Origin: Suillus spraguei
Lineage: Eukaryota; Basidiomycota; Agaricomycetes; Boletales; Suillaceae
Assembly (NCBI GenBank): GCA_016800925.1
Contig: JABCPU010000036.1
Span: forward strand, 239,320 to 303,319
Direction of reading: 5' to 3'
DNA length: 64,000 nucleotides
Below the pieces are notes generated by a model, which was not told the DNA's origin, did not search any database, and worked only from the letters and a program-made list of their open reading frames with translations. A program made the position numbers and the translations under genes. Shown here in pieces: positions 49,101-59,785 of the stretch (within the stretch, counting starts at the first letter, position 1; each line of letters begins with the position of its first letter).

Positions 49101-50427
49101 AGGCTATTACTGCTGTTACCGAGCCTATTGTTGGCTGGCAGTACTCAGTATTTTTGTTCCAGAATATTTACCGCTGTTACCGGTGGCATATTGCTAACAT
49201 AATCATGTTCATTACGCAGTACTATTGGCCCTCGCATGCCAGCATCGCTCTGTGCAAGTATGAGAGCACAACTCGTGGCTTCCCTTGCCGGCGAAGAAGT
49301 TGAAACAAGACAAGTAACCAGTAATCTCGCACGCACATATACCCACCAGCAGCAACCCAACGACACTATTCCTTACCCTATCGACACCAACACTCGCTAA
49401 TACCACCCTCATTTCATAACCATAAAAACAACAAAAGAATACCGCACAAGTACGATAGTTTCTGTTTTACCCCGGGTTTCGTCTGGTGATCAGTTTCACA
49501 CTTTCCCACGAAATGCATGCCCACATGGCACCACTTACATATGTTAAGTGCTGACTAGCGCAGAGACTTTTATTATGGTACAAGGACTATATCGATTGGA
49601 CACAAAATACCGTGCACCGCTAAGTACCATACACTTTTTCTTTCGAACGCGGAGGCAGCACACCACACCCATTTTTGACTAGACAAGAGAAACCAAGCCA
49701 ACACCTACCGGCGGCATTACTGAAGGCATAGAGGAAGACAACGAAATGAAGAAGACAAGATGAGCAGAACCTCGCACAGTTTGCAGTATCAGTTCATTTT
49801 TTGTTTACCACACGCAAGCGCTTACTATACATTACCATTTACCTTAGGCACCAAATGGACTATGACTGGCACTTGGACTTGGACATGGAGACATTTGGAC
49901 ACGGATTGGACCGCTGATGGACCCTTACCTTTGGAGTAGAGTTGTGAAGTCACCATGGACTTAGATTTCGCTCGCATTCTGTGTTTCTAGCGATAGCCCC
50001 TATCACCGCTACTTTACTGCTAGCTCACCGCTACTTTCCCATGAAGCGCACACAGTCACAGCATCACTAGCTATGTTCTCGCACCAACGGCATACCGCAC
50101 TTTGCACCACAGACACTGATAGTCCGCCACTTGTCATTCTCGCAACTTCAGCACCAGCTATCATCCTCGCTACCTCGCACATCACATTGCCGTCTTTGCT
50201 AGACCACCGCTACATTCCCACGCTTACCGCTGACACCGCACAGTCTAGTAGCCTCACCGGCACCCCGCAGTCACCGCGTGCTAGTTCCCACGGTCTAGTA
50301 ATCTCACTATAAAGTTATCTTCGCATGACACAAGGATTTCCTCCACTGCAGCTATCTCGCTGATCACTTTGCTGTCTTCGCTAGACCACCGCTACATTCC
50401 CATGCTTACCGCTGACACCGCACAATC
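49101..50427. repeat. repeat-rich non-coding stretch, ACCGC/TTTCCCAC-type motifs
   Basis: No coding frame resembles a family. From about 49980 onward the sequence is built of loosely repeated phrases such as 'cgctacattcccacgcttaccgctgacaccgcac'. One unit (about 50200-50340) is repeated at 50390-50429 plus 52048-52145, where the Tc1 element has split it. Confidence 0.5.
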
Positions 50428-50429
50428 TA

Positions 50430-52045
50430 CAGTGGCTCAAAAAACTGTCCGCATGTTTTGGCATTTTTCACTATCTATAATATTGTGTGAGAACAAACAA
50501 ATGCCTCAAAAACATGCTTATACCACATTGTAGTATGGCTTCAGGGCTTTCATTTGAGCCCTACACCGTGGGAATCGGTGGAGATATGGTGGAGATACAA
50601 GGCTCACAAAATGGTGACTCATGCGGACAGTTTTTTGACTCAAGTATTTTACAGTAATAACCAGGTATTCTAGTATTTTGTATGACCTCCCTTGGCTTTA
50701 ATTACTGCCTCTATCCTTCTAGGCATACTCTCAATTAATTTCTGGCAATCCTCAGCTGTGATCTTCCCCCATTCCACTGCTACTCTCTCCCAAAGCTCCC
50801 ATACTCCTTTAGGGGGGTTTTCATAGGCTTGAAGCTTTTTCTTGAGTGTTCCCCAGAGATGTTCAATGACATTGACATCAGGAGACTGTGCTGGCCAGTC
50901 AAGAACATTGATGTTATGTTCTTCAAACCATTCCCTAGCTCTTCTGGATGTGTGCTTGGGATCATTATCCTGTTGGAAAATGATATCTTCTTCATCAATC
51001 CCTGATTCTGCCAAGCTAGGCAGCAAGTGGTCATTTAAAATGTCCACATACTGCTCAGCATTCATCTTCCCCTCAACCTCAGCAAGCATTCCCACACCAT
51101 TCCATCCCATACAGCCCCATACCATTAAATAACCTCCTCCAAACTTGACAGTCCCATTAACCTCTCTGTCTGTTAGGCCATCTCCCTTCTTTTTCCATAC
51201 ATACACCTTCCCATCTGACCCAATCCTATTGATTTTGGTCTCATCTGACCATATAACACGCTTCCAGTCCTCTACAGTCCAGTGTTGATGAGCTAAGGCA
51301 AAGGCTAGTCTTCTCTGCCTATGTTTGATGGAGAGAAGAGGCTTTTTCTTCTTTGTTACTGCCTTGAGATGAGCTGCCTTGAGAACATTCCTCACAGTTT
51401 GTGAAGAGACAGGGGTAGTGATGGTGGAATTGATATAATGGGTGGCTTGGACAGCATTATCAGCCTTTCCTGTAGTGATATGTTGGATAATAGCCCTTTT
51501 GTCAGTAGAGGTAAGCTTGGATGGACGTCCTCCACAAGAGTTTTCCTTGTTTGGGTGGCTTTCTTTGATGAACTTGGCCACAGTGGACTTGCATACTCCA
51601 GTTCTAGAGGAAATTTGGCGAGCAGAGAGGCCAGCATAAGACAGAGAGAGGATATTATCTCTTTGAGCAGAGGAGATGGCTTTCATGGTGATTATGACTA
51701 TGATACATGAGATATTCTGGTTTATATAGTTAGATATAGTCATAAAATAACATAATGACACCACTTTATAATTATATAATAGTGGCATGATTTTTATGGT
51801 GTCATAAATAATGATTTATATAGTTTTAATATACACTCAAAAAACTGTCCACATGAGTCATCATTTTATAAGCCTTATATCTCCACCATATCTCCGCCGA
51901 TTCCCACGGTGTAGGGCTCAAATAAAAGCCCTGAAGCCATATCACAATGTGGTATAAGTATGTCCTTGAGGAATTTGTTCATTCTCACACAATATCATAG
52001 ATAGTGAAAAATGTCAAAACATGCGGACAGTTTTTTGAGCCACTG
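50430..52045. mobile_element. Tc1/mariner element, 1,616 bp, apparently intact
   Basis: Long terminal inverted repeats (50430-50642 and 51835-52045, about 90 percent alike by eye) begin CAGTGGCTCAAAAAACTGTC. They are flanked by TA duplications at 50428-50429 and 52046-52047. The left flank (gacaccgcacaatcTA) and right flank (TAgtagcctcacc) join to match the uninterrupted paralogous repeat near 50225-50260, which is direct evidence of insertion. Between the TIRs is one uninterrupted transposase gene. Confidence 0.95.
50670..51686 (-). CDS. Tc1/mariner transposase (DD34E)
   Basis: The first likely ATG is 51686 (MKAISSAQRDNILSLSYAGL), giving 338 residues, normal for the family; the longer frame upstream is hydrophobic and unlikely. 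N-terminal HTH: LSARQISSRTGVCKSTVAKF, then a GGRPSKL hook and second HTH (TVRNVLKAAHLKAV). Catalytic triad: Asp in VIWSDETKINR, Asp in IFQQDNDPKHTSRRA, Glu in PDVNVIEHLWGTLKKK; 34 residues separate the second Asp from the Glu, hence DD34E. The frame is unbroken and without introns, so the enzyme could be active. It would excise and insert its element at TA sites. Confidence 0.95.
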   Translation of the reverse strand: MKAISSAQRDNILSLSYAGLSARQISSRTGVCKSTVAKFIKESHPNKENSCGGRPSKLTSTDKRAIIQHITTGKADNAVQATHYINSTITTPVSSQTVRNVLKAAHLKAVTKKKKPLLSIKHRQRRLAFALAHQHWTVEDWKRVIWSDETKINRIGSDGKVYVWKKKGDGLTDREVNGTVKFGGGYLMVWGCMGWNGVGMLAEVEGKMNAEQYVDILNDHLLPSLAESGIDEEDIIFQQDNDPKHTSRRAREWFEEHNINVLDWPAQSPDVNVIEHLWGTLKKKLQAYENPPKGVWELWERVAVEWGKITAEDCQKLIESMPRRIEAVIKAKGGHTKY

Positions 52046-52047
52046 TA

Positions 52048-52702
52048 GTAGCCTCACCAGCACCCCGTGGTCACTGCGCACTAGTTCCCATGGTCTAGTA
52101 ATCTCGCTAGAAAGTTATCTCCACATGACACAAGAATTTCCTCCTATCTCACTGATCACTTTGCTGTTTTCGCTGAACCATCGCTACTTTCCCACGCTTA
52201 CCGCTGACACCGCACAGTCCGCTAGTATCACCATCACCCAGCGATTACCGCTCGCTATGTTCCCATGGTACAGTTCCTTCAGCTCATCACATTGAACATG
52301 CCAAAGTACCACAGCAGCTACCTAGCTATTGGCATCACCGCTTACTGCTACTTTAACCGCCGCTTTCCCACGGTCCGCTTGTGCTAGCGACCGCTGACTA
52401 CCGCTCATTACCATGTTCCCACACTGCACTAACTTCAGCAAACTTGCCTATGTTGCTTGGACTCATCATCAGCATCTGCCCCCCTTGCACCACTGTTCCT
52501 TAGCAATTCGCCATCTTACCATGACCGCTACCCTGCCGCAAAGTTCCCACGCTAGTACTGCTAGCCAAGCGCTTGCATATCCATGCCGGCAGTAATGCTA
52601 TCTCACTTTCCCATGCCTCGGCAACTCATGTATTCTTGCCACGACAGCACAAGGCATTGTATATGACTGGGGACAGTCATGATTTAAAGTCACCATGGGA
52701 TG
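52048..52702. repeat. ACCGC-type imperfect repeats, continuation
   Basis: This continues the repeat unit split by the Tc1 element and further phrases of the same kind (taccgctcgctatgttcccatgg and similar). No coding family was seen. Confidence 0.4.
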
Positions 52703-53088
52703 TAGCGAACAAAGTCACGCTGACCATGAAAGTGCCATTTTACACAAGTGTCTCATTACTGTCTACAGCAGCTACCGGGAAAACCCCTATAGCGAGCATT
52801 ACCCCTTTTCGCTTTGCCGGTACTGTTTTCGCTCCGTGGATCCTTGCCCCTTACTGAATCTTGCTACCGATGTCCTCCTGTCCATTCCATTTCCGTCTAA
52901 GATCCATTTGTGCGTAGCATATTCATTTCCGCTGTTACTAAAGCTACGGCAAGACTTACCTTACCTTCCATGACGCCGCTTGCTCGCTGTGTGCCTCTTA
53001 GCTAAATATCTCTATCTTGCTACCATTCTCGCTATGTATTCCGGCTGTTCACAGTACATGTTAAAAAGGACTCTTCGCACATTCTGGT
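52703..53088 (+). repeat. left arm of a roughly 385-bp inverted repeat
   Basis: The sequence from gcgaacaaagtcacgctgac to catgttaaaaaggactcttcgcacattctgg recurs in reverse complement at 54207-54586 with few differences. A more diverged third copy, in the same orientation as the right arm, lies at about 57640-57885. It encodes a shared open frame (ITPFRFAGTVFAPWILAPY) of no known family. Confidence 0.8.
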
Positions 53089-53298
53089 ACTTTTACTTTT
53101 CCCTCTATGGTACACACGGTACTTAGGAATTGTCACCACTACTGTCTCTAACAGAATAAAGTCTTTCGCCAAAGTCACTGTCTCTTAAGAATTGTTTTAC
53201 TGCTGCACGCACCACCGCTCTCTACCGCTTTCCCACGCTTCACCGCTTGTTTTACTGCCAGTTTCCCACGCCTTACCGCAGTTTTACCACACGCACTA

Positions 53299-53918
53299 TG
53301 TTACGAACTGGGGTGGCATCACCAGCGACAGTGAAAAGACACTGACGGTCTGCTGGGAAGTTCTACAATGTCCAGAAGAGGACAAGGTGAAAGTACAAGG
53401 AATGCGTTCCGAGTACGATCAAGGGTTCGGCCTCAAAGACTAGTCTAAGAGGTTCTATGAGAATAGAGACTAAGACTAAGGAGTGCTTAGACTTAGAGAT
53501 GATTCAAGACGACTTAGGTTGGAGACCTAAGCGAAGGATGTTCCAGGTAAAACCCAGTAAGATTAAAGTAAAGAATCTACTACAAGTACACTGTGCTTAT
53601 ATAGGTACATATGTGCGCACAGACCAGGTAACCGTGGGAATATAAGTGTGTATCCTAATGAGGAAGGCATATATTGTACAAGCGTGTTGAAACGCATGAG
53701 TAAGGGATGAAAGCACATGTTTAGCGTACGTGTATGCTAAACCGGCTGAGTCCGAGAATAGAGTCATGGGAGTTCATGACATCACATGATATGACGTGTC
53801 GATGACATATAGTCATGTGATGTCTGATGGAAGTGGAAGTGTCCGAGCAATAAGCTCCATATCACGTGATATACAAGAATAGAAAGGAAAATGAATAGGG
53901 GCACGTACGACTGTAACA
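53299..53918. mobile_element. 620-bp solo LTR with 5-bp target duplication
   Basis: The segment begins TGTTACGAACTGG and ends GACTGTAACA (TGTTA/TAACA inverted ends), and is bracketed by CACTA at 53294-53298 and CACTA at 53919-53923. It interrupts an ACCGC-type repeat whose two halves read on across it. There is no internal coding region, so it is a solo LTR left by recombination. Confidence 0.8.
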
Positions 53919-54206
53919 CACTACCGCAGTTTTACCACTTTCGCTACCGCTTTCCTGCCCTTACTGCTAGTATTACCGCTAGTTTCCCATGGACCGGAGG
54001 TCACCGCTAGCATCTCGCTACCTCCGATGGCAGTCTTGCACCACAGGTTGGGCATTATTAGACTATACTAACTTAGCATTCCCTTTAGGGTCAAACATTC
54101 TTGCCTTCGCAAGTGAAGCAGACTAGGTAGAGCGCAAGACTCGCATACTAGTTTAGGCCGTGGTTTATCTACAGCCCAGGCTAGATTGTATCTTTACACC
54201 AGAATG

Positions 54207-54586
54207 TGCGAAGAGTCCTTTTTAACATGTACTGTGAACAGCCGGAATACATAGCGAGAACGGTAGCAAGATAGAGATATTTAGCTAAGAGGCATGCAGC
54301 GAGCAAGCAGCGTCACAGAAGGTAAGGTAAGTCTTGCCATAGCTTTAGTAACGGCAGAAACAAATATGCTACGCACCAATGGATCTTAGATGGAAATGGA
54401 ATGGACAGGAGGACATCGGTAGCGAGATTCAGTAAGGGGCAAGGATCCACGGAGCGAAAACAGTACCGGCGAAGCGAAAAGGGGTAATGCTCGCTATAGG
54501 GGTTTTCTCAGTAGCTGCTGGAGACAGTAATGAGACACTTGTGTAAAACAGCACTTTCATGGTCAGCGTGACTTTGTTTGCTATAG
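54207..54586 (-). repeat. right arm of the roughly 385-bp inverted repeat
   Basis: This is the reverse complement of 52703-53088. Its inner boundary directly abuts an LTR-end-like sequence (TTGTATCTTTACA|CCAGAATG), which suggests that a mobile-element end made the junction. Confidence 0.8.
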
Positions 54587-54895
54587 CGGCTCCATACAAG
54601 CGAAGTAGGTGATGAAACAGGCAGTGAAAGAAGTAGCAACCCAGTGAGATCACTGGCCATGGTCTGGTTATGAGTAGCGAAGTCAAAAGTTGCGTGGTGT
54701 AACAAGCAAACTCACGCTGAGCTTGAAATGGCATATTTTCATATAGGTCTCAACCAGCAATCATTATCCTTACCTCTCAGCTTCACCATCCTATGTCATA
54801 CCATTTTACCATGTGTTACCCCTATCTAACGGTATCGTTCCACACTTTGAATGCCTCATTGCAGCTTAGCGTTTGTACTATGGTAACTTTCCCGT

Positions 54896-55860
54896 TGTAA
54901 AGATTCAACCTAGCTTGGGCTGTAGATAAACCACTGCCTAAACTAGTATGTTAGTCTTGTGCTCTGTCTAGTCTGCTTCACTTGTAAGAACAAGAGCGTT
55001 CGACCCTAAAGGGGGATGCCTATTTAGTATGGTCAAGTTTGAGTCTAACTTATTTGCAAAACAAGTGTTGAAGTCAGCGGTAAGTTGCCGCGGTCAGCGA
55101 TGATACCGCCGGAACTAGTGTCGTGCGTAGCGGTGCTACCGTTGTCGAGATAAAGTCAGTAACAGTTGCATCTAGTGAGCGATGTCGAGCGGTGGTCTCA
55201 GCAGTAGCAGTAAGGTTGCGAGCAGTGCAAAGAAACAGTAAAGAAGTCCGTGGTACTTTCAGCGGTAAAGTAGCGGAGCGTGGGAAGTTCAGTCAAAAGT
55301 AACAATCAAAAGTCCAGCAGTATGCCGGTGGTAACGGAGAACGAGCATGATGTATTAACGAGTGATAAGGGAACTTTAAAGACTATGTCCACTACTGGGT
55401 TGATCCAGAGCTAGACAATAATCCTGACCTATAGTACGTGCAATGGTGTAAAATCAGGTACTGTATCGTGTGGGGTACGCAGTGCTTATATCATAATTCG
55501 TATGTACTCGGAATACTCTAGGCGAGATCAGTAGCGCTGGAGTGTAGTAACCGCCATAAGTAAACATAGCGCAAGGCGCTGCAGCACGAGGCAACATGTA
55601 ATAATGCTTGCCATGGAATCAGTGATAACGAACAGGAAACAAACTATGCACCAAATGGAGCTATGTGGATGTGGCAAGGACATGGAAGGACATCGGTTCG
55701 TGGAATGTGGTGCGGCAGTTGGTACGGTGTGCGGTAAGCGTGGGATGCCGCCGGTACTGCTAAAGGGGTAAGAAGGCCATGGACTAGTGGTAACTCCTGT
55801 AGACGTGAGACGAGTGTCAAAATATGGGGTTTTAAGCCCAGCGCCAATATGTTTGTTACA
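54896..55860. repeat. LTR-like 965-bp repeat, copy A
   Basis: It starts TGTAAAGATTCAACC and ends AATATGTTTGTTACA, so the termini are TGTAA/TTACA. Nearly the whole length recurs in the same orientation at 60679-61575. Partial copies of its first 150-200 bp occur in opposite orientation ending at 54206, 56298 and 56718. No matching target duplication is visible at its edges. Confidence 0.65.
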
Positions 55861-56720
55861 ACAGTACATGTTAAAAAGGACTCTTCGCACATTCCGGTAC
55901 TTTTACTTTCCCTCTATGGTACACACGGTACTTAGGAATTGTCACCCCTACTGTCTCTAACGGAATAAAGTCTTTCGCCGAAGTCACTGTCTCTTAAGAA
56001 TTGTTTTACTGCTGCACGCACCACCGCTCTTTACCGCTTTCCCGCACTTCATTGCTACGCTTCACCGCTTGTTTTACCGCTAGTTTCCCATGGACCGGAG
56101 GTCACCGCTAGCATCTCACTACCTCCGACGGCAGTCTTGCACCACAGGTTGGGCATTATTAGACTATACCAACTTAGCATTCCCTTTAGGGTCGAATGTT
56201 CTTACCTTCGCAAGTGAAGCAGACTAGGTAGAGTGCAAGACTCGCATACTAGTTTAGGCCATGGTTCATCTACAGCCCAGGCTAGATTGTATCTTTACAA
56301 CGCACCACTGCCCTTTAACGCTTTTCCTGCGCTTGACTGTTTGCGCTACCACTTTCCCACGCTTACTGCAGCTTCACCGCTTGTTTTACCGCAGAAGTTC
56401 CCATGCTTTACCACAGTTTTACTGCTCATACTACTGCAGTTTTATTGCTTGCACTACTGCTTGTCTACTGCTTTCCCGTGCTTACTGCTAGTATTACCAC
56501 AAGTTTCCCACAGACCAGAGGTCACTGCTAGCATCTCACTACCTCCGACGGCATTCTCGCACCACAGGTTGGGCATTATCAAACAATATTAACTTAGCAT
56601 TCCCTTTTGGGTCACACGTTCTTGCCTTCGCAAGTGAAGCAGACTAGGTAGAGTGCAAGACTCGCATACTAGCTTAGGCCATGGTTTATCTACAGCCCAG
56701 GCTAAGTTGTATCTTTACAG
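55861..56720. repeat. mosaic of retroelement fragments
   Basis: 55864-56060 is a direct copy of 53055-53270 (acagtacatgttaaaaagga onward). 56083-56298 and 56503-56718 are two copies of the ACCGGAGGTCACCGCTAGC..TTGTATCTTTACA segment also found at 53980-54206. No gene was seen. Confidence 0.65.
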
Positions 56721-58134
56721 CGGTACTTTGAGCAGTTAAGTTACCAGTGGTTAAATCAAATGAGCAAGATTCGAATGGAGAAAGGTTCAAAGGCAAATAG
56801 ATTCCAACTAGCGAGCATTCTGATACTAAGTCCAAGTGATGGGATGTAACGGGATGTAACGGTAATGGTATGTCTGATGAGTCCTTTTAACATATTCAAG
56901 CACGTATGAGATTATTAAGTGAGTCCAGTGAAATGAAGAAACTACCACTGGCCTAAGTATAAGCGCAACAATAATCCTACTGAAGGTGTGAGTGAAATTT
57001 TCGACCCAAGAGGACTGTGATAGAAGCAATTCCTTCCAAGTTAGTGTGAAGGAAACAAGAAAGTACTAATAAGGCAACAAAAGTTCAGACTTCCGAGGTT
57101 AGCAGCGGTAATGGTATGTTGGTGGTACTAGTGCAATGTCAGTGGTACTCACGCGGTAAGGATTGCTGTAGCGGTTAGCTAGTGAGGGCAAGAACAAAGT
57201 CGCTTGAGTGAGATGAATATAGTATTACTACCCACGGTGTGGTAGTGGTAGCGGCAACTCCGTACGAGCGAGAAAGTTGGTGAGAGAGGTAGCAACCCAG
57301 CGAGATCACTGGCTGCGGTCCGGTTATGAGTAGTGAAGTCAAAAGTTGCACAGTACTTTGAGCAGTAAAGTTACCAGCGGTTAAATCAATGAGCAAGATT
57401 CAAATGGAGAAAAGTTCAAAGGCAAATAAATTGTGACTAGCGAGCGTTCAGATACTAAGTCCAAGTGAAGGGATGTAACGGGAAGTAACAGTAATGGTAT
57501 GTATGTTGAGTCTTTTTAACATATTCAAGTGTGCACAAGATTATTAGGTGAGTCTGGTAGTGAGAAAGAAAATAAACAGGGTATTAACTAAGAGGCGCAC
57601 AGCGTGTAGTGGCCCCTCGAGACGCAAGGTAAATCCTGCCGTAGATTTAGTAACAGTGGAAGTGAAGTTACTACACACCAATGGATCTAGACAGATTTTG
57701 ACGGGACATGAGGGCATTGGCATGAGGATCCAGTAAGGGTTCACAGCAGAAGTACGGTTCCGCCTTAGCGGAGCGAAAAGGCTATATACTTGCTATAGGG
57801 GAACTCTTCAGTTGCCACCGCAGACGGTAACAAGACATTTGTCAAAAATGGGGGTTTGATGGTCAGCATGACTTTGCTTGCTACATCTGCTGGGCACTTT
57901 GAATATTGACTGTCCCTGGTCAAACGTACTGTATGTAAAACTTAGCATTCCTGTGATTGGTTGCAAGCACGTGGCATGATGCATGGTATGCGGAGGTTAT
58001 GAAACATGATTGGCGATGAACTCATGGTACTGTGGGAAGGAGATAATGATGAATGTGAGGTGCATTATGTGGCAGTTACGACTGGAAAGCTAGGACTGGT
58101 GTGTCTGTGATACCTTGCTTGCCATTGCTACAGC
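56721..58134. repeat. diverged repeats, no gene seen
   Basis: 56721-57130 and 57350-57550 share phrases (gtactttgagcagttaagttaccagcggttaaatcaaatgag and the following 'ggcaaataaattgtgactagcgagc'), so a segment is duplicated here. 57640-57885 is a decayed copy of the 385-bp inverted-repeat arm. Confidence 0.45.
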
Positions 58135-58320
58135 ATGTCTCCCTTTGACTTTGGTTCCGACCTTTGCCCTGAGGCCATTCTCTTGGTTGAGAAGTTTGCC
58201 ACAGTGTGCACAAAGATTGAAGCACTGACCAAGTGCATCCCTGAGGACTGTGAGGACTTAGCCATTGAGAAGAGGCAGTGGATGAATGAGTGGACTGTTG
58301 CTATTGTGAGCGGCTATTAG
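58135..58320 (+). CDS. short hypothetical ORF in transposon DNA
   Basis: A 61-codon frame from ATG (MSPFDFGSDLCPEAILLVEK) to TAG. It is amphipathic and rich in Glu/Cys, with no family recognised. It may be a fragment of a transposon-passenger gene. Confidence 0.2.
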   Translation: MSPFDFGSDLCPEAILLVEKFATVCTKIEALTKCIPEDCEDLAIEKRQWMNEWTVAIVSGY

Positions 58321-58530
58321 AGGAGTACTTTGCCTTTACTCATTTCAGTGTTATCGAGCACGATGTCATATACCGTACATTCAGGTCTAGATCAAATCCA
58401 ATCCATGGACATCCAGACACCCAACCTACACATATCTGATCCACCCATCCAATCCAGTTCACATATCCAATCCACCCATCCACTCCAATCCATATCCATC
58501 CATGTCCATATCCATCCATGTCCATATTCC

Positions 58531-58649
58531 GATCTGTGTCCATATCCGATCTGTGTCCATATCCAATCCGTGTCCATATCCAATCCGTGTCCATATCCAA
58601 TCTGTGTCCATATCCAATCTGTGTCCATATCCAATCCGAGTTCATATCC
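58531..58649. repeat. 17-bp minisatellite, seven units
   Basis: Seven tandem units of the form [GA]ATC[TC]GTGTCCATATCC follow one another exactly in phase (58531, 58548, 58565, 58582, 58599, 58616, 58633). They are preceded from about 58490 by looser ATCCATGTCCATATCC units. Substitutions are limited to the first and fifth bases except in the last unit. Confidence 0.9.
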
Positions 58650-59785
58650 GAACTATTCCCACGCACCTGCGCATTACCCCTTTCAGAATATACCTGTGTC
58701 TCTGGCTTCTGGTATCTCTGTGCTTCCGGTTCTCGGTGATCTCTGCCTCCGTCTTGATAAGTATTTCGTATGAGCTTCATCTCCGAGTTCATAGCCTTAT
58801 GTCCAGCTGTACTTACTAATGTGTTTCCGTATGCTTCAAACATAGCCTCGGACTATCCGTACTTACCCTCTGGCATGCTCCTACAGTATATAAACTTGTA
58901 GTACAACTCCTGCAGACCTTAGTCTGATTCATTGTTCCTACTTCTGTATATTCCTTTGATTACTCTGTATCCTGTTCTCATGTCTATATAACTCCATTTC
59001 CGTTCTTGCACTTGGGCTCCGGCCCTTGTAAGCTTCCGACTCAGGCCTATGGGATTACTCCCTAGGCCGGAGCTTTGATCCTATGTCCTATAATCTTTTT
59101 GGACTTCGTCCATCTCTGTCTATCATCTGTTTCACCTCCGACTCTACCTTTGGTAGTCTTATACTGTCTGTTTCTATTCCGGACCTTGTCCGGAGTAGTC
59201 TATACTACCTCTACACCATATCCGGACCTACTCCTCTCTAGTAGCCAACACTTCCTCTAAGATCCACAGAGCTATGCTCATCCGATCATCCGATCATCCA
59301 CTCCTCCGCTCCTCTGAGCTCCGGACCTTCGGACCTCTAGTCTGCCGGATCCATCCTATCCTATCCTCTGACATCTATGGATCATCTTTCCCTCTGGAGC
59401 TCTGCTCCTATCCTGCCCTGGACTTTGTCCAGCAGTCCATCTTTCATCTGTTCTACTTGGAGCTTGTTTCAGTAGTGTTACCATTACTCCCTACCTTCCG
59501 GAAATAGTTCCGGCGCATTCCCGCGCTCATCCGGAAGTCCATCGGAGCTCTGTTGAGCTATCCTGCCTTAGAGTTCATCTGGACCCTCCATGCGGACTTC
59601 ACCAGAACTCTCCCTTGGACTTCATCTGAAATTAAGGGCACATACTCGGGTAAGGGGCACAGCGTACGAGCTGAGGCCAAGCCCCTTTGACTTTACAACC
59701 CTCCGGTACAACCCCATGTAAGACCAGGACTTCTTACTAATCTCCAGTTTTGCATGGTCGTAACACACAATGTTGAAGTGTTGTT
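58650..59785. other. pyrimidine-rich retroelement-like stretch without gene
   Basis: Short CCGGA-containing palindromic phrases recur (ccggaccttgtccggag, tggacttcgtcca, gccggagctttgatcc). Such sequence is seen in fungal LTRs, but I found no boundaries or target duplication. Confidence 0.3.

Noticed and set aside
51687..51788. N-terminal extension of the Tc1 transposase
   Set aside because: These 34 codons are Ile/Tyr/Asn-rich, lie in the AT-rich leader, and are not typical of the family; ATG 51686 gives the normal length.
55528..55892. 120-codon minus-strand frame in LTR-like copy A
   Set aside because: A matching but altered frame occurs in copy B, which marks it as repeat sequence rather than a conserved gene.
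58340..58843. Long minus-strand frame with Trp/Asp/Gly repeats
   Set aside because: It is produced by the 17-bp minisatellite being open in both directions.
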